NCBI GenBank assembly: GCA_021845685.1
Contig: JAJZVN010000005.1
Location: 62,001-126,000 of the forward strand
Length of the DNA: 64,000 bases
Reading direction: 5' to 3'
Source of the DNA: a bacterium
Lineage (GTDB): Bacteria > SZUA-79 > Acidulodesulfobacterales > Acidulodesulfobacteraceae
Part shown: positions 19,040 to 32,200 of the stretch, piece after piece
How positions within the stretch are numbered: the stretch's first letter is position 1
Layout: every line of letters begins with the position of its first letter
Notes under the pieces: model-generated
Told to the model about the DNA's origin: nothing
The model's input: the letters and a program-made list of their open reading frames with translations, nothing else
The model's database searches: none
Translations under genes and position numbers: made by a program

Positions 19040-20131
19040 TTATGCAGGCATTATATCTTTTAATTCCGATAAAACCGCTTCACCCATTTGAGACGTTCCG
19101 ACTAATTTTAATCCTGCCGCTCCTGAGTAAATGTCCTGAGTTCTATATCCTTTTTTTATAACATTTTCAACCGATTTTTCAATATAATCGGCTAAGTTAT
19201 CCTTATCAAAACTATACCTGAGCATCATAGCGCAAGAAAGAATAGTTGCTAAAGGATTTGCTTTATTTTGTCCTGCAATATCCGGCGCACTGCCGTGAAT
19301 AGGTTCATACATTCCTTTTTTACCGTTTAGACTTGCAGAAGGAAGCATTCCTATAGAACCAGAAACCATTGAAGCTTCATCGCTCAATATATCTCCAAAC
19401 ATATTAGTAGTCACTATAACGTCAAATGATGCCGGCTGTTTAATTAACTGCATAGAGCAATTGTCAACATACATATTGGATAATTCAACTTCCGGGTAGT
19501 TTTTTGATACATTAGCTACAACATTTCTCCATAATTCAGTAGATTCTAAAACATTCGCCTTATCAACCGATAAAACTTTTTTCCTTCTTTTCATAGAAAT
19601 ATCAAAAGCTATTTTTGCGATTCTTTCAATTTCCTTAGTCGTATATACAAGCGTATTAAAACCTTTTTTAGTTCCATCGGGCAAATCTTCTATTCCGCGC
19701 GGTTTACCAAAATATATTCCGCCTGTAAGTTCTCTGATTATCATCATGTCGGTGCCGCCGACAATTTCTTTTTTTAACGGCGAAGCATCAATTAAATCGT
19801 CATATACTTTTGCGGGGCGCAAATTAGCGTATAAACCTAAATCATATCTTAATGTAAGAAGAGCTTTTTCAGGTCTTAGCTCAATAGGCAGGGGTTCCCA
19901 TTTAGTACCTCCTACCGCTCCGAATATAACGGCATCAGACTCTTTTGCAATTTTAAGAGTTTCTTCCGTTATAGGTTTTCCATAAGCATCATATGAAACG
20001 CCGCCCACAAGTCCTTCTTCTATTTCATAATTAATGGAATTTAAATCTAATAAATATTTTAAAACTTTTATCGCTTCTTTAGTAACTTCAACGCCTATGC
20101 CGTCTCCTGCAAATAATGCCAATTTCATCAT
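19040..20131 (-). CDS. leuB: 3-Isopropylmalate dehydrogenase
   Basis: Oxidises 3-isopropylmalate to the 2-keto precursor of leucine using NAD. The 363 residues start with [17 protein letters not shown]. Substrate- and metal-binding segments are visible in [36 protein letters not shown] and [18 protein letters not shown]. The ATG overlaps the leuD stop (ATGA), so the two are translationally coupled. Confidence 0.97.
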   Translation of the reverse strand: MMKLALFAGDGIGVEVTKEAIKVLKYLLDLNSINYEIEEGLVGGVSYDAYGKPITEETLKIAKESDAVIFGAVGGTKWEPLPIELRPEKALLTLRYDLGLYANLRPAKVYDDLIDASPLKKEIVGGTDMMIIRELTGGIYFGKPRGIEDLPDGTKKGFNTLVYTTKEIERIAKIAFDISMKRRKKVLSVDKANVLESTELWRNVVANVSKNYPEVELSNMYVDNCSMQLIKQPASFDVIVTTNMFGDILSDEASMVSGSIGMLPSASLNGKKGMYEPIHGSAPDIAGQNKANPLATILSCAMMLRYSFDKDNLADYIEKSVENVIKKGYRTQDIYSGAAGLKLVGTSQMGEAVLSELKDIMPA

Positions 20132-20628
20132 TTTTTAAAGCCCTCCTTGACTCTTTTCCTTGCATGCTCCATTAATCCGCCAGCGCTGACTAATTCAGCC
20201 ATAAACTTAGGTATCGGTTTTGCATTTATTGTAATGTTTTTGGTTATATTTTTGATTTCTCCTTTATCCGAATCTACTTCTAAAATATCTCCCGAATCAA
20301 TAGAATCGGTATCTGCTTCTAAAATTAAAAGTCCGATATTAAATGAATTTCTATAAAATATTCTTGCAAAACTTTTTGCAATAACCAAAGGAACGCCCGA
20401 TGCTTTAATAGCGATAGGAGCATGCTCTCTTGAAGAACCGCATCCAAAGTTAACACCTGCAGCAATAAAATCTCCTTTATTGACATTTGATGCAAATGAA
20501 GGATCCGCATCTTCCATGCAATGTTTTCTTAAATTTTCAGGATCAGAATCATTTAAATATCTTGCCGGTATTATAGCGTCAGTGTCTATATTGTCTCCAA
20601 ACTTAAATACTTTTCCTTTTAACAGCAT
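20128..20628 (-). CDS. leuD: Isopropylmalate isomerase small subunit
   Basis: Forms the 3-isopropylmalate dehydratase with LeuC. At 166 residues it is of the short archaeal/deltaproteobacterial type rather than the ~200-residue enterobacterial form. It has the swivelling-domain motifs [16 protein letters not shown] and [12 protein letters not shown]. leuC lies 185 bp upstream and leuB overlaps at its end. Confidence 0.96.
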   Translation of the reverse strand: MLLKGKVFKFGDNIDTDAIIPARYLNDSDPENLRKHCMEDADPSFASNVNKGDFIAAGVNFGCGSSREHAPIAIKASGVPLVIAKSFARIFYRNSFNIGLLILEADTDSIDSGDILEVDSDKGEIKNITKNITINAKPIPKFMAELVSAGGLMEHARKRVKEGFKK

Positions 20629-20813
20629 ACGGCACCTCTAATATTTTATTTATTTTATTTAAAATCAAATATTCTGATTTTGTATTACCTATCGCATCAT
20701 CCAATATTGTTCAATATTGTTTCGTTATAAATAGATACTTTCCAAATAATGCGGAACAATATACCGCACTGAAGAGATGATAAGAAATTTTAGTTAAAAT
20801 TATAAATTATGTC

Positions 20814-22088
20814 TTACGCAACTTCATCGGGAGACGATATCTTGCCTGTTATGGCAGAAGCAGCGCATACTGCAGGATTTGCAAGATAAACTTCGCTCGT
20901 TATATCGCCCATTCTTCCTTTAAAGTTTCTGTTAGTTGAAGAAATAGCTTTTTCCCCGTCAGCAAGTATTCCCATATAACCGCCTAAGCACGGTCCGCAA
21001 GTCGGAGTGCTTACGACTCCTCCTGCATTCATAAATATGTCTATGAGTCCTTCCTTTTCGGCCATTAAATATATTTCGGGTGTTGCGGGAATTACCATTA
21101 ATCTTGTATACTTGGCTATTTTTTTACCTTTTAAAACTGAAGCGGCAATTCTTAAATCTTCTATTCTGCCGTTAGTACATGAACCTATTACGGATTGATC
21201 TATTTTAATATTTTTAGCAGCGGCTTCTTTCACATCTACACTGTTTTCCGGCAGATGAGGAAAAGCCACCTGAGGATTTATTTTGGTTGTATCATATTTT
21301 AAAGTCTTTATATATTCTGCGTCAGGATCGCTTTTATATACTATATAATCTCTTTTAGCTCTTTTTGATACATATTCTTCAGTAATTTCGTCAGGTTCAA
21401 ATATTCCGCTTTTAGCTCCGGCTTCAATTGCCATATTTGAAATAGTAAGTCTGTCTGCCATCGTAAGATATTTAACCGTAGAGCCGCTAAATTCCAGCGC
21501 CATGTAATTAGCTCCTTCAACTCCTATCTTACCTATCAGAAATAATATTAAATCTTTGCCAGATACCCATTTATTCGGTTCTCCGTCAAAAATAACTTTT
21601 ATAGAATACGGAATTTTAAGCCATATTTCTCCGAAAGCCATAGCATAAGCTAAATCCGTCGAACCTACTCCGGTAGAAAAAGCGCCTAACGCTCCGTAAG
21701 TGCAGGTATGAGAATCGGCGCCTATAACTAAATCTCCGGGAAGTACGATTCCTTGTTCCGGCAATAAAGCATGTTCTATACCGACCTCTCCGCTTTCAAA
21801 ATAATATTTTATGTCATATTTTTTTGCAAATTCTCTTAGCATTTTTGCCTGTTTTGCGCTTGCTATGTCTTTATTGGGAACAAAATGGTCGGGAACTAAA
21901 GCTATTTTTTCTCTGTCAAACACATCGCAAACACCGATAGTATCAAATTCCTTTATGGCAATAGGAGCCGTTATATCGTTTCCAAGAGCAATATCTACTC
22001 TTGCATTTACTATGTCGCCGGGAGATACGGTATCTAAATCGGTATGGGCTAAAATTATTTTCTCGGTAATTGTAAGCGGATTAGTCAT
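20814..22088 (-). CDS. leuC: Isopropylmalate isomerase large subunit
   Basis: The 4Fe-4S aconitase-family subunit that interconverts 2- and 3-isopropylmalate. Three cluster cysteines are visible, one in IGSCTNGR and two in [24 protein letters not shown] is the usual core motif. At 424 residues it belongs to the shorter HacA/LeuC2 class, matching the short LeuD. It lies between leuA and leuD in one direction. Confidence 0.97.
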   Translation of the reverse strand: MTNPLTITEKIILAHTDLDTVSPGDIVNARVDIALGNDITAPIAIKEFDTIGVCDVFDREKIALVPDHFVPNKDIASAKQAKMLREFAKKYDIKYYFESGEVGIEHALLPEQGIVLPGDLVIGADSHTCTYGALGAFSTGVGSTDLAYAMAFGEIWLKIPYSIKVIFDGEPNKWVSGKDLILFLIGKIGVEGANYMALEFSGSTVKYLTMADRLTISNMAIEAGAKSGIFEPDEITEEYVSKRAKRDYIVYKSDPDAEYIKTLKYDTTKINPQVAFPHLPENSVDVKEAAAKNIKIDQSVIGSCTNGRIEDLRIAASVLKGKKIAKYTRLMVIPATPEIYLMAEKEGLIDIFMNAGGVVSTPTCGPCLGGYMGILADGEKAISSTNRNFKGRMGDITSEVYLANPAVCAASAITGKISSPDEVA

Positions 22089-22198
22089 AAATATTACCTC
22101 TTTAATAAAAAAATTTTATTATAATTTATATATATTTATTTTAATGTTTATATTTTTATTACTTTGTTTAAATTTTATTTTTTTGTTTTAATTAACTG

Positions 22199-23770
22199 TT
22201 ATGTATTATATATCGCATCGGGTTCTTTTTCCGAAATATTTTCTAAATTTTTATTATATATATAACGTTTATTTAAACAGTTGATATACGCTTTGGCGCT
22301 GGCAACGACAATATCGGTGTGAGCGCTCCTTCCTGTAAAATTAATACCGTTATCTTCAATTGTAACGCTAACATCGCCTTGCGCTTGCGTAGTTCCTCTG
22401 ATTGATTTTACTTCATAACCGACAACAGTGCAGCTTGCACCCGTTATTTTTCTTATTGAATTATAAACGGCATCCACAGGACCGTTTCCCCCTTCTGAAC
22501 TTGTTTTTAATTCGCCGTCTTGCATAATTTTTACCATGGCAAGAGGGGTAACCGTGTCTCCGCAGACAACATTAACATATTTTAGTTCATACTTTTCAAA
22601 ATGTTTTGAATTTTTCGCTACTAATGAATCTATATCTTCATCATATATATCTTTTTTTTTGTCAGCCAAAGATTTAAATTTTATAAAAGCTTTATCTATT
22701 TCTTCTTCATTCAGCAAATACCCTAATGATTCAAGTCTTTCCTTAAATGCATGCCTGCCTGAATGTTTTCCGAGAACTAACTCATTTGATTGCCTTCCGA
22801 CTGATTCAGGCGTCATTATTTCATAAGTTGTTTTTTCTTTTAGAATGCCGTCCTGATGAATGCCGGCTTCATGAGCAAAAGCATTTTTTCCGACAATAGC
22901 TTTGTTAGGCTGCACGGAAATTCCGGTTATATTGGTAAGCAATTGGGATGTTCTGTATAATTCTGTTGTTTTAATATTGGTTTCCATATTATAGATATCT
23001 TTTCTAACATTTAAAGCCATGACAATTTCTTCTAACGCGGCGTTTCCCGCTCTTTCTCCAATACCGTTGATTGTGCATTCAATCTGATTGGCTCCGGCAA
23101 GAATAGCAGATAAAGAATTAGCAGTTCCAAGCCCAAGATCGTTATGACAATGCACGCTTAAAATAATATTTTCTATTCCTTTTATCTTTGCTTTTACGTC
23201 TTTTATAAAATTATAAAATTCAAAAGGCGTTGCATACCCGACGGTATCAGGAATATTTAACCTTGTAGCTCCCGCTTTTATAACTTCTTCAAATACTAAT
23301 TGTAAAAAATCTATATCCGTTCGCGAAGCATCTTCGGCCGAGAATTCAACTTCATCAATAAACGATTTAGCATACTTTACCATATTAACGGCTTTTTCAA
23401 TCAATTCTTCTCGCGACATTTTTAATTTATATTTTAAATGTATGTCAGATGTTGCAATAACTATATGGACAACAGGTTTTTCAGCATATTTAAGCGCAGA
23501 ATAAGCTCTGTATATATCTTTTTCGTTGGCTCTTGCAAGTCCGGCTATTTCGATATTTTTTATTTCCTGCGCAATTGTTTTTACCGCCTCAAAATCCCCG
23601 TCGGATGCTATCGGAAAACCTGCTTCAATTGTGTCTACTCCAAGTCTTGCCAGCTGACGGGCAAGATTAAGTTTTTCTTCTATATTCATGCTTGCGCCGG
23701 GCGATTGTTCTCCGTCTCTGAGAGTTGTATCAAATATTCTTATTGTTTTTTGATCTTTATTAAAATTCAT
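22199..23770 (-). CDS. leuA: 2-Isopropylmalate synthase
   Basis: Condenses acetyl-CoA with 2-ketoisovalerate, the first committed step of leucine synthesis. The HMGL-like TIM barrel opens with [16 protein letters not shown] and has [16 protein letters not shown]. The C-terminal ~130 residues form the LeuA dimer/regulatory domain, which normally senses leucine. The length of 523 residues is normal. No leader peptide or T-box could be found in the upstream 264 bp. Confidence 0.97.
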   Translation of the reverse strand: MNFNKDQKTIRIFDTTLRDGEQSPGASMNIEEKLNLARQLARLGVDTIEAGFPIASDGDFEAVKTIAQEIKNIEIAGLARANEKDIYRAYSALKYAEKPVVHIVIATSDIHLKYKLKMSREELIEKAVNMVKYAKSFIDEVEFSAEDASRTDIDFLQLVFEEVIKAGATRLNIPDTVGYATPFEFYNFIKDVKAKIKGIENIILSVHCHNDLGLGTANSLSAILAGANQIECTINGIGERAGNAALEEIVMALNVRKDIYNMETNIKTTELYRTSQLLTNITGISVQPNKAIVGKNAFAHEAGIHQDGILKEKTTYEIMTPESVGRQSNELVLGKHSGRHAFKERLESLGYLLNEEEIDKAFIKFKSLADKKKDIYDEDIDSLVAKNSKHFEKYELKYVNVVCGDTVTPLAMVKIMQDGELKTSSEGGNGPVDAVYNSIRKITGASCTVVGYEVKSIRGTTQAQGDVSVTIEDNGINFTGRSAHTDIVVASAKAYINCLNKRYIYNKNLENISEKEPDAIYNT

Positions 23771-24034
23771 AATATTAAACCCTCTATATAAACATTTTAG
23801 ATAATTACTGCACTGCTTAATTATTTCAGTTTTATTTTATCTCAATTAATATTTTATTATTAAACTTAGGTTATAATTATTAATTTATTTAAAATAATTT
23901 TAAAATAATTTTTTTTAAAGCTGCGTTTTAATTTATTTTATATAAAACTTTATTATAAAAATATAATTCAGTAAAATTATATATAATTATATGTAATATA
24001 AGCAATTAATTATGTTCAGGATTAAAATTATTTT
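23771..24034. other. leuA-pssA gap
   Basis: About 264 bp of AT-rich sequence with no ORF. I looked for a T-box or leader peptide ahead of leuA and saw neither. Confidence 0.4.
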
Positions 24035-24835
24035 TTAATATTTTTTGATTTTTATCTTATCATTATTAAGGTAAAAATACAATAGCGGGGAAATAAAACA
24101 ATAAACAATAAAAATTAAGAAAAACATTAAAACAGGCTTAATTATTATTATAATAATAATTAATGAAGCTAATGCAAGAATTTCGAAAGGTTTTTTCTTA
24201 AAAATACTTAAATCTTTCATTGCATAATAGCTTATATTGCTTATCATTAAAAGTCCAAGCAGCGGCATAGCAATCATCATTACGATATGATAATTTATTG
24301 CTAATTTAAAATTTTTCATAGCAAAAATAGAAAAAACTGCCATGCCTGCCGCCGCAGGAGAAGGCAGCCCGGTAAATTTTTTGTTTTCTACTGAATTTAC
24401 CTGAACATTGAATCTGGCAAGCCTCAAAGCGGCACCGATAAAATACACAAATATAAGTGCCCAGCCTATTTTTCCAAAATTTTTTAATTGCCAAACATAT
24501 ACTAATATTGAGGGTGCAGCGCCGAACGCTATTAAATCAGATAACGAATCATATTCTATTCCAAATTTAGAACTTGTATTTGTTATTCTTGCTACTTTTC
24601 CGTCTAAACCGTCTAAAAAAATTGAAACTACTATAAGCCATCCTGCAATATAAAATTTACCGTTAATAGAATTTATTATTGAATAAAATCCTGAAAATAG
24701 GGATAGACTTGTAATAAGATTCGGGAAAAAATATATCCCCTTATTCATACTGCGCGCAAAAAATTCGTCGGCTGTCTTTGTCAGCTGATTTTTATACGGT
24801 TTAAGGCGGCTATTGTATTTTTGCTTATTTTTCAA
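24035..24835 (-). CDS. pssA: CDP-diacylglycerol-serine O-phosphatidyltransferase
   Basis: Makes phosphatidylserine from CDP-diacylglycerol and serine at the membrane. The CDP-alcohol phosphotransferase motif is complete in DGLDGKVARI followed by GIEYDSLSD. About six to eight hydrophobic segments fill the 266 residues. The start is a TTG at 24835 whose last two bases overlap the psd stop (TTGA), so translation is probably coupled to psd. Its product is the substrate of the adjacent Psd. Confidence 0.94.
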   Translation of the reverse strand: MKNKQKYNSRLKPYKNQLTKTADEFFARSMNKGIYFFPNLITSLSLFSGFYSIINSINGKFYIAGWLIVVSIFLDGLDGKVARITNTSSKFGIEYDSLSDLIAFGAAPSILVYVWQLKNFGKIGWALIFVYFIGAALRLARFNVQVNSVENKKFTGLPSPAAAGMAVFSIFAMKNFKLAINYHIVMMIAMPLLGLLMISNISYYAMKDLSIFKKKPFEILALASLIIIIIIIKPVLMFFLIFIVYCFISPLLYFYLNNDKIKIKKY

Positions 24836-25524
24836 ATGATTTTGCCTATTATAGTTTTACCGGCATATACTTTATCATTTACTTTCACATAAGTCGTAAA
24901 ATCTAAGGGCAAATATAAATCCATTCTTGAACCATACTTAATAAGTCCAAATCTATTGCCTGCAATAACTTTTTCGCCTTTATTAATTTTGCAGACTATT
25001 CTTCTTGCAACAAACCCTGCTATTTGTACAAATGCTAAATTTTTTTTATTTAAATCATCTGTATCAATACAGTCTGTTTCTAAGATTACCGCATTATATT
25101 CATTCTCTAACGAAGCTTTATTTAAATTGGCGGAAAAAAATTTTCCATTATTGTATTTTATCTCTAATACTTTACCTGAAATAGGAATCCTATTTACATG
25201 AACATTAAACAATGACATAAAAATACTTATCTTTAAAACATCTTGATTTAAATATCTATCATCGTAAACCCTTCCTATATAAATAATTTTGCCGTCGGCA
25301 GGCGAAATTATTTCATTTTTATCTGCCGATGCTTTTCTTTCAGGGTCCCTGAAAAAATAAATGCTAAAGAGAAACAAAATAAAAAATATTACCGACAATA
25401 CTATAAAAATATATTTTAATTTGCTTGCGTTAATATTAAAAAATAAATATAAACATAAAAAAATAATAAAACAAACTAAAGGAAATATTATTAATTTTAT
25501 ACCATCTTTAGCAATTAATTTCAT
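24832..25524 (-). CDS. psd: Phosphatidylserine decarboxylase proenzyme
   Basis: Converts phosphatidylserine to phosphatidylethanolamine. At 230 residues it is the short (PSD-A) form with two N-terminal membrane helices. The self-cleavage site is the GS of LIKYGSRMDLYLP near the C-terminus, where the serine becomes the pyruvoyl group. Earlier family motifs SPADGKIIYIG and NVHVNRIPISG are present. Placement between ilvC and pssA is conserved in related genomes. Confidence 0.95.
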   Translation of the reverse strand: MKLIAKDGIKLIIFPLVCFIIFLCLYLFFNINASKLKYIFIVLSVIFFILFLFSIYFFRDPERKASADKNEIISPADGKIIYIGRVYDDRYLNQDVLKISIFMSLFNVHVNRIPISGKVLEIKYNNGKFFSANLNKASLENEYNAVILETDCIDTDDLNKKNLAFVQIAGFVARRIVCKINKGEKVIAGNRFGLIKYGSRMDLYLPLDFTTYVKVNDKVYAGKTIIGKII

Positions 25525-25575
25525 AAAAACATTAATTTAGATTATTAATAATTGTTTAATAAAATTAAATTAACA

Positions 25576-26610
<1,035 letters not shown>

Positions 26611-26714
26611 TTAATATTTTTAATTACTAAATTTAATATTTTTACTCTACATTTATATTAGACAAATATATCAAGCTTAGAGTTAACTGAGCAAATTTAT
26701 AATAAATAGTGTTT

Positions 26715-27203
26715 TTACTTTTTAGACCTTGTTATCGCAATTGTTCCTGTTTTTACAATATCTTTAATGCCCACAGGTCTGATAAGCTCTATAAACGCTT
26801 CCATTTTTTTAGCTGATCCGCTAAATTCTAAAACATAAGCATTTCGGCTTACGTCAACAATTCTTGCCTCAAATATTTCTTTAATGCGAAATATTTCATT
26901 TTTCGTAGATTCGTCGGCATTTACCTTAACAAGGACAGTTTGCCTCACTACTGATTCATCATCCGTAAGCTCCTGAACTTTAATGACATTAATAAGCCTA
27001 TTTAGCTGTTTTGTAATTTGTTCTAATATTTGTTCATCGCCGTAAGTTGATATTATCATTTTTGATTCATTTTTTTCAAGCGTGCCGGCAACACTTATTC
27101 CGTCTATATTAAATCCTCGAGCAGAAAAAAGTCCCGCCACCCTTGCCAAAACGCCGGACTCATTCTCAACAAGTATAGATAAAATATGGCTTTTTTCCAT
27201 CAT
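26715..27203 (-). CDS. ilvH: Acetolactate synthase regulatory subunit
   Basis: The small subunit of acetohydroxyacid synthase, which confers valine feedback control on IlvB. The N-terminal ACT domain begins SILVENESGVLARVAGLFS. A second ACT-like half lies at the C-terminus. The length of 162 residues is typical. It lies between ilvB (280 bp upstream) and ilvC. Confidence 0.95.
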   Translation of the reverse strand: MMEKSHILSILVENESGVLARVAGLFSARGFNIDGISVAGTLEKNESKMIISTYGDEQILEQITKQLNRLINVIKVQELTDDESVVRQTVLVKVNADESTKNEIFRIKEIFEARIVDVSRNAYVLEFSGSAKKMEAFIELIRPVGIKDIVKTGTIAITRSKK

Positions 27204-27482
27204 ATTTTCCCTTTAATTATTTTTAAAAATTTTAGTTAAAACAAATAAATTTATATATTTTTAAAATAAAATTTTGTTGCAAACTTATATTCAGCTATAT
27301 AATATACCGACATAACAATATCATTCAGACGCATATTTAAAAATTTGCCGCCTGTTTAATATTTCTCTATCCGATATAGCTAAACTGTGAATTGCAAACG
27401 GTAATTTATCTTCTGCTTATAGAAGCAAGGTTTCCTTACCTATTTTTTGATAAAATGAAAATAGCAAACATTATACTATATA

Positions 27483-29201
27483 CTATACTAACAACATTCC
27501 CGTAATTGGAGAACCGGGGGTAACCATAGGATACACTCCTTCTTCTTGGGCAACAACAAAATCCATAATAACAGGTTTTTTTATTGATAATGCGGTTTTT
27601 AAAATATCTTCTACTTCTTCAGGTTTTTTTGCTCTCAGTCCGACGGCTCCATAACTTTCGGCAAGCTTAACAAAGTCTGGATTAATATTTAAGTTAGAAA
27701 AAGAATATCTTTTTTCATAAAATAATTCCTGCCATTGCCTGATCATTCCAAGAAAATTATTATTTATTATTGCAATTTTTACAGGCAGATTATATTGAAC
27801 AGCCGTAGCCAATTCCTGTATATTCATTTGAATACTGCCATCGCCTGCAATATCAAATACTGTTCTATCCGGATACGCTACCTGAGCGCCGATAGCAGCC
27901 GGAAATCCGTACCCCATAGTACCGAGTCCTCCCGATGTTAATAACGATCTCGGTTTTTTAAATTTATAAAATTGGGCTGTCCACATTTGATTCTGTCCGA
28001 CTTCCGTTGCTATAATAGCCTCTCCGTTAGTTAATTCATATATTTTTTCAACAACATATTGAGGTTTAATAATATCCGACATTTTATATGAAAGCGGATG
28101 TTCGTATTTATACATATTAAGTTCTTCTAACCATTTCATTCTTTTATACTGCGTGGATTCTATTTCTTTTGATTTTAACGCAAATATTTCTAACATACTT
28201 CTTAAAACAGATTTAACATCTCCTACGACGGGTATATCTATTTTTACATTTTTGCCGATTGAAGACGGGTCTATATCAATATGCGCAAATTTCGCGTTTC
28301 TGCCAAACTCGTCAACTTTACCCGTAACTCTGTCATCAAATCTTGAACCTATTGCCACAATAAAATCAGCATTTGATATACCGGTATTAGCCGCATAAGT
28401 TCCATGCATTCCGAGCATCCCAAAAAATAAAGAGTGCTCGGAAGGAAAACCGCCAAGCCCCATAAGAGTGGAAACAATCGGTAAATCTATCATTTCTGCA
28501 ATTTCTTTAAGCTCAGCAGCCGCATTTGAGTTTATTACTCCTCCACCGATATAAAACATCGGCTTCTCAGCTTTCAAAAGTTCATTGACGACTTTTAATA
28601 TTTGAACGTGGTGACCAAAATAAGTAGGATTATAACTGCGCATTTCAATACTTTCAGGGTAATCAAATTCGGCAACATTTGAAGTAATATCTTTAGGAAT
28701 GTCTATAAGAACAGGACCTGGTCTACCTGTTGAAGCAATATAAAACGCTTCTTTTACAATTCGTGCAAGATCTTTAACATCTCTTACAAGATAATTATGT
28801 TTTGTGCATGGTCTTGTTATTCCGACTGTATCGGCTTCCTGAAAAGCATCGTTGCCGATTAAACTTGTCGGAACCTGCCCTGTGATAATTACCATAGGAA
28901 CAGAATCCATATATGCAGTAGCAATTCCGGTTATCGTATTGGTAGCTCCGGGACCTGACGTAACCAACACCACGCCTACTTTGCCCGTAGCTCTGGCATA
29001 GCCGTCGGCTGCGTGCGCGGCACCTTGTTCGTGACGCACAAGAATATGATTTAATTTATCTCTATAATTAAAAAGCTCATCATAAATATTAAGTACAGCC
29101 CCGCCTGGATAGCCGAAAATAGTATCAACCCCTTCTTTTAATAAGCTTTCAATGAGAATTTTAGAGCCGGTCATCAGCTCCTTTTTATTTTCTTTAATCA
29201 T
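27483..29201 (-). CDS. ilvB: Acetolactate synthase catalytic subunit
   Basis: A thiamine diphosphate enzyme making acetolactate or acetohydroxybutyrate. The catalytic Glu is in [16 protein letters not shown]. The ThDP motif runs from [12 protein letters not shown] to [15 protein letters not shown]-binding and central domains are complete over 572 residues. The ATG directly follows the ilvD stop with no spacing, so the two are co-translated. Confidence 0.97.
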   Translation of the reverse strand: MIKENKKELMTGSKILIESLLKEGVDTIFGYPGGAVLNIYDELFNYRDKLNHILVRHEQGAAHAADGYARATGKVGVVLVTSGPGATNTITGIATAYMDSVPMVIITGQVPTSLIGNDAFQEADTVGITRPCTKHNYLVRDVKDLARIVKEAFYIASTGRPGPVLIDIPKDITSNVAEFDYPESIEMRSYNPTYFGHHVQILKVVNELLKAEKPMFYIGGGVINSNAAAELKEIAEMIDLPIVSTLMGLGGFPSEHSLFFGMLGMHGTYAANTGISNADFIVAIGSRFDDRVTGKVDEFGRNAKFAHIDIDPSSIGKNVKIDIPVVGDVKSVLRSMLEIFALKSKEIESTQYKRMKWLEELNMYKYEHPLSYKMSDIIKPQYVVEKIYELTNGEAIIATEVGQNQMWTAQFYKFKKPRSLLTSGGLGTMGYGFPAAIGAQVAYPDRTVFDIAGDGSIQMNIQELATAVQYNLPVKIAIINNNFLGMIRQWQELFYEKRYSFSNLNINPDFVKLAESYGAVGLRAKKPEEVEDILKTALSIKKPVIMDFVVAQEEGVYPMVTPGSPITGMLLV

Positions 29202-30872
29202 TTATTTTCTCACCTTTCTGTTTACAATTGCCCCTTCGTCGGCTGACGAAACAATATCTGAATATCTTGCTAAATAGCCGTAATCTATTTTTTTCTCTTT
29301 TTTCTTCCAGCTTGATTTTCTCAGATTTAATTCTTCATCGCTAAGGAGTATGTTAAGTTTTCTTTCATTTATATCAATTTCTATTTTATCGCCTTCATTA
29401 ATAAAAGCTATGGGACCGCCTTCCTGAGCTTCAGGAGAAATATGTCCTATGCATGGGCCTCGTGTCCCTCCTGAAAAACGGCCGTCTGTTATAAGAGCAA
29501 CTTTATCTCCTAATCCCATACCGACTATTTGAGAAGTAGGAGCAAGCATTTCCCTCATACCTGGACCTCCCTTAGGTCCTTCATATCTTATAACTACAAC
29601 ATCACCGGGTTTTATTTCTCCTGCGGATATGCTTTTCATAGAATCTTCCTCACTATCAAAAACTCTGGCGTTTCCCGTAAATTTCATCATAGAAGGACCG
29701 ACGCCGCTTGATTTGATAACAGCTCCGTTAGGCGCCAAATTGCCGTATAATATGGCAATTCCTCCTTCTGCCCGGTAAGAATTGTCTATTTTTCTGATTA
29801 CTTCATTGTTTACATATCTGACTCCGCCAATTATCTCTCTGATCGAAAGTCCGCTAAGATTCATTGAATCTTTTACTAAGGATTCAAGTTCATATAAAAG
29901 AGCAGGAATACCTCCTGCAAAATCTAAGTCTTCTAAAAAATATTCTCCTGCAGGTCTTAAACTTGAAATCTGCGGGGTTTTTCTAGAAATTTCATCAAAA
30001 AGTTTTAAATCTAATTTAATACCTGCTTCATTAGCTATAGCAATTAAATGAAGAACCGAATTTGACGATCCGCCAAGCGCAACATCAACCATTATAGCGT
30101 TTTGCAGCGCATTCATTGTAACAATATTGCGGGGCAGTATATTTTCTTTAACCATATCTACAATTCTGACGCCGCTTTCAAATGCTATCCTTTTTTTAAT
30201 TGCAGAGCCTGCCAGAGCAGTTCCTGCACCGGGCAAAGACATTCCCATAACTTCAGTTAGACAAGCCATAGTATTTGCGGTGTATAATCCCTGACATGAA
30301 CCTTGACCCGGACATGCGCACATCTCTAGCTCCATAAGTTCATCTTCAGATATTTCTTTTACTTTATATTTGGCAACGGCTTCAAATGTGTCTCTGACAA
30401 AAGAAAGCCTTTTACCGTGATAATGTCCCGAAAGCATCGGACCTGCGGTTACAACTACGGCAGGTATATTAAGTCTAAGCGATGCCATAAGCATACCCGG
30501 CGTAATTTTATCACAGTTTGTAAGCAGCACTAAACCATCAAGGGAATGCGCCTCAGTAATAGTTTCAATCATATCTGCTATAAGTTCTCTAGATGGCAGC
30601 GAATAATGCATCCCCTTATGCCCCATTGCTATTCCGTCGCAAATACCCGGTATTCCGAAAATAAACGGGTGTCCTCCGTTGCTATAGACACCGTTTTCAA
30701 CAGCTCTTTCAAGATCTCTCATTCCGACATGTCCTGGTATAAGATCCGTAAAACTCGATGCAATGCCTATAAAAGGTTTACGCATTTCTTTATTTGTAAT
30801 ACCGGTCGCATAGAGCAAAGCTCTGTGAGGTGTCTTATCTATGCCCTTTTTAATATTATCGCTTTTCATCAT
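29202..30872 (-). CDS. ilvD: Dihydroxy-acid dehydratase
   Basis: An Fe-S enzyme making 2-keto acids for valine and isoleucine. Cluster cysteines appear in [10 protein letters not shown] and [17 protein letters not shown]. The C-terminal GGPGMREML and [19 protein letters not shown] motifs are intact. The length of 556 residues is normal. A GGGTGAT lies just before tandem ATG codons. The DUF465 gene ends one base upstream. Confidence 0.97.
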   Translation of the reverse strand: MMKSDNIKKGIDKTPHRALLYATGITNKEMRKPFIGIASSFTDLIPGHVGMRDLERAVENGVYSNGGHPFIFGIPGICDGIAMGHKGMHYSLPSRELIADMIETITEAHSLDGLVLLTNCDKITPGMLMASLRLNIPAVVVTAGPMLSGHYHGKRLSFVRDTFEAVAKYKVKEISEDELMELEMCACPGQGSCQGLYTANTMACLTEVMGMSLPGAGTALAGSAIKKRIAFESGVRIVDMVKENILPRNIVTMNALQNAIMVDVALGGSSNSVLHLIAIANEAGIKLDLKLFDEISRKTPQISSLRPAGEYFLEDLDFAGGIPALLYELESLVKDSMNLSGLSIREIIGGVRYVNNEVIRKIDNSYRAEGGIAILYGNLAPNGAVIKSSGVGPSMMKFTGNARVFDSEEDSMKSISAGEIKPGDVVVIRYEGPKGGPGMREMLAPTSQIVGMGLGDKVALITDGRFSGGTRGPCIGHISPEAQEGGPIAFINEGDKIEIDINERKLNILLSDEELNLRKSSWKKKEKKIDYGYLARYSDIVSSADEGAIVNRKVRK

Positions 30873-30873
30873 A

Positions 30874-31110
30874 TCACCCGCTAATTATACTAGATTTAAT
30901 CATTTTATTCATAATATCGTTTCCGTTAAGTTTTTTTAGTTTTAATTCTTTTATTGTTTTTTGCTCTTCAGGCGTCAAAAAAGGCTTCGTGCTAAACTTA
31001 TTTAATTTTTTATCTATATCAATATGTTCTTCATAAATTTTTTTAAAATCTGAACTTTCTTGTATTAATGTTTCCGCAATCTTTTGTTCATTTTCATCAA
31101 GCCATTGCAT
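30874..31110 (-). CDS. Small DUF465/YdcH-family protein
   Basis: A 78-residue helical protein of unknown biochemical role. The diagnostic pattern is [23 protein letters not shown] followed by [13 protein letters not shown], as in YdcH/DUF465. A GGAGG sits seven bases before the ATG. It heads the ilv operon and follows tsaB, as in Geobacter-like genomes. No catalytic residues are evident, and a coiled coil is likely. Confidence 0.85.
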   Translation of the reverse strand: MQWLDENEQKIAETLIQESSDFKKIYEEHIDIDKKLNKFSTKPFLTPEEQKTIKELKLKKLNGNDIMNKMIKSSIISG

Positions 31111-31174
31111 ACTATGACCTCCAAATTTTAAAATTTATATATAATATTAATTAAATTATAAATATATTTAATAA

Positions 31175-31924
31175 TTAAAAAGCTCCGCCGCTATATACAT
31201 AAACAGGCGAAAGTTCTGCAAGATATTTAAAATCCGATTGATTTTTTTTATTATTATTAAATTTATTAATAGCAATTATTCCTGAAAAATGCGCCAATCT
31301 TAAACTGTCAAAAAATTCAAATTCTATTTCGTTATTATTATTGATTAGCTGAATATTTTTATCTAAATTATATTTATTACGGCTTCCTAAATAAACAAAA
31401 TAAGATTTAATGTTTAAATTATCTATAAATAAACTAATTTCTTTTATACTTCCCGTTTCTAATCCTTTAAATTTTTCAAGAGTTCCATTTTCCATTTTAT
31501 AAATTTCAAAATAAAATTTATCTTTTATAAATTCCTTAATAACAGTTAAGTAGAAATTATTGCTTTTATTTATAAATGAATATGCGCACGCATATAAACT
31601 TTCCACTCCAGCTATTTTCAAATTAAGACTGTAAGCCAATGTTTTAGCAATAGAAAGCGAAACTCTAATTCCTGTAAATGAACCCGGGCCTAAAGTAATC
31701 GCTATGCCTTCAATATCAGCCAAATTTAATCCGCTGCAAGATAAAATATAATCTAATTGTTTAAAAATCAAAGTTGAAGGCTGCATTAGCGCCTTACTAT
31801 ATAGTTCTTTAAGATATTTATTTTCATTTAAAACTATATTGTTTTCAGCAATGATTTCATATTTATCGTCAATTATACAAATACTTGAATAACCGCCGGA
31901 AGTGTCTATTGAAAGTAACAACAT
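31175..31924 (-). CDS. tsaB: tRNA threonylcarbamoyladenosine factor TsaB
   Basis: An inactive ASKHA-fold partner of TsaD in forming t6A37 on tRNAs. Typical features are the N-terminal LLLSIDTSGGYSSICI and GLNLADIEGIAITLGPGSFTGIRVSLSIAKTLAYSL. It has 249 residues, within the family range. It lies downstream of rseP in the same direction. Confidence 0.92.
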   Translation of the reverse strand: MLLLSIDTSGGYSSICIIDDKYEIIAENNIVLNENKYLKELYSKALMQPSTLIFKQLDYILSCSGLNLADIEGIAITLGPGSFTGIRVSLSIAKTLAYSLNLKIAGVESLYACAYSFINKSNNFYLTVIKEFIKDKFYFEIYKMENGTLEKFKGLETGSIKEISLFIDNLNIKSYFVYLGSRNKYNLDKNIQLINNNNEIEFEFFDSLRLAHFSGIIAINKFNNNKKNQSDFKYLAELSPVYVYSGGAF

Positions 31925-32200
31925 GATAGTATAGTAACAGCATAATAATAACAGTTATGATAGCAGCATCATAATAAAATGGCATTCAATAAAATATTTA
32001 AATTAAAAAAAATTTTTAATTTTTGTATAACAAATAAAAATATTAAATAGTTAATTTGCAGCCAATCAAGCTAAATGCCGGGTAAACATATAAATGACCA
32101 TAATATAAATTTACTATACAACATATACATATAATTACTTATATAATTAAAAAATAAACAAATTATATAGCTTTAATTAAATTGCATTTATAAATTTAAA
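31925..32200. other. tsaB-rseP gap
   Basis: About 276 bp, AT-rich and non-coding, with nothing beyond short AT repeats that I can support. Confidence 0.4.

Noticed and set aside
23771-24034. T-box or leader peptide upstream of leuA
   Set aside because: No T-box core motif, no Leu-codon-rich short ORF and no terminator pair could be seen.
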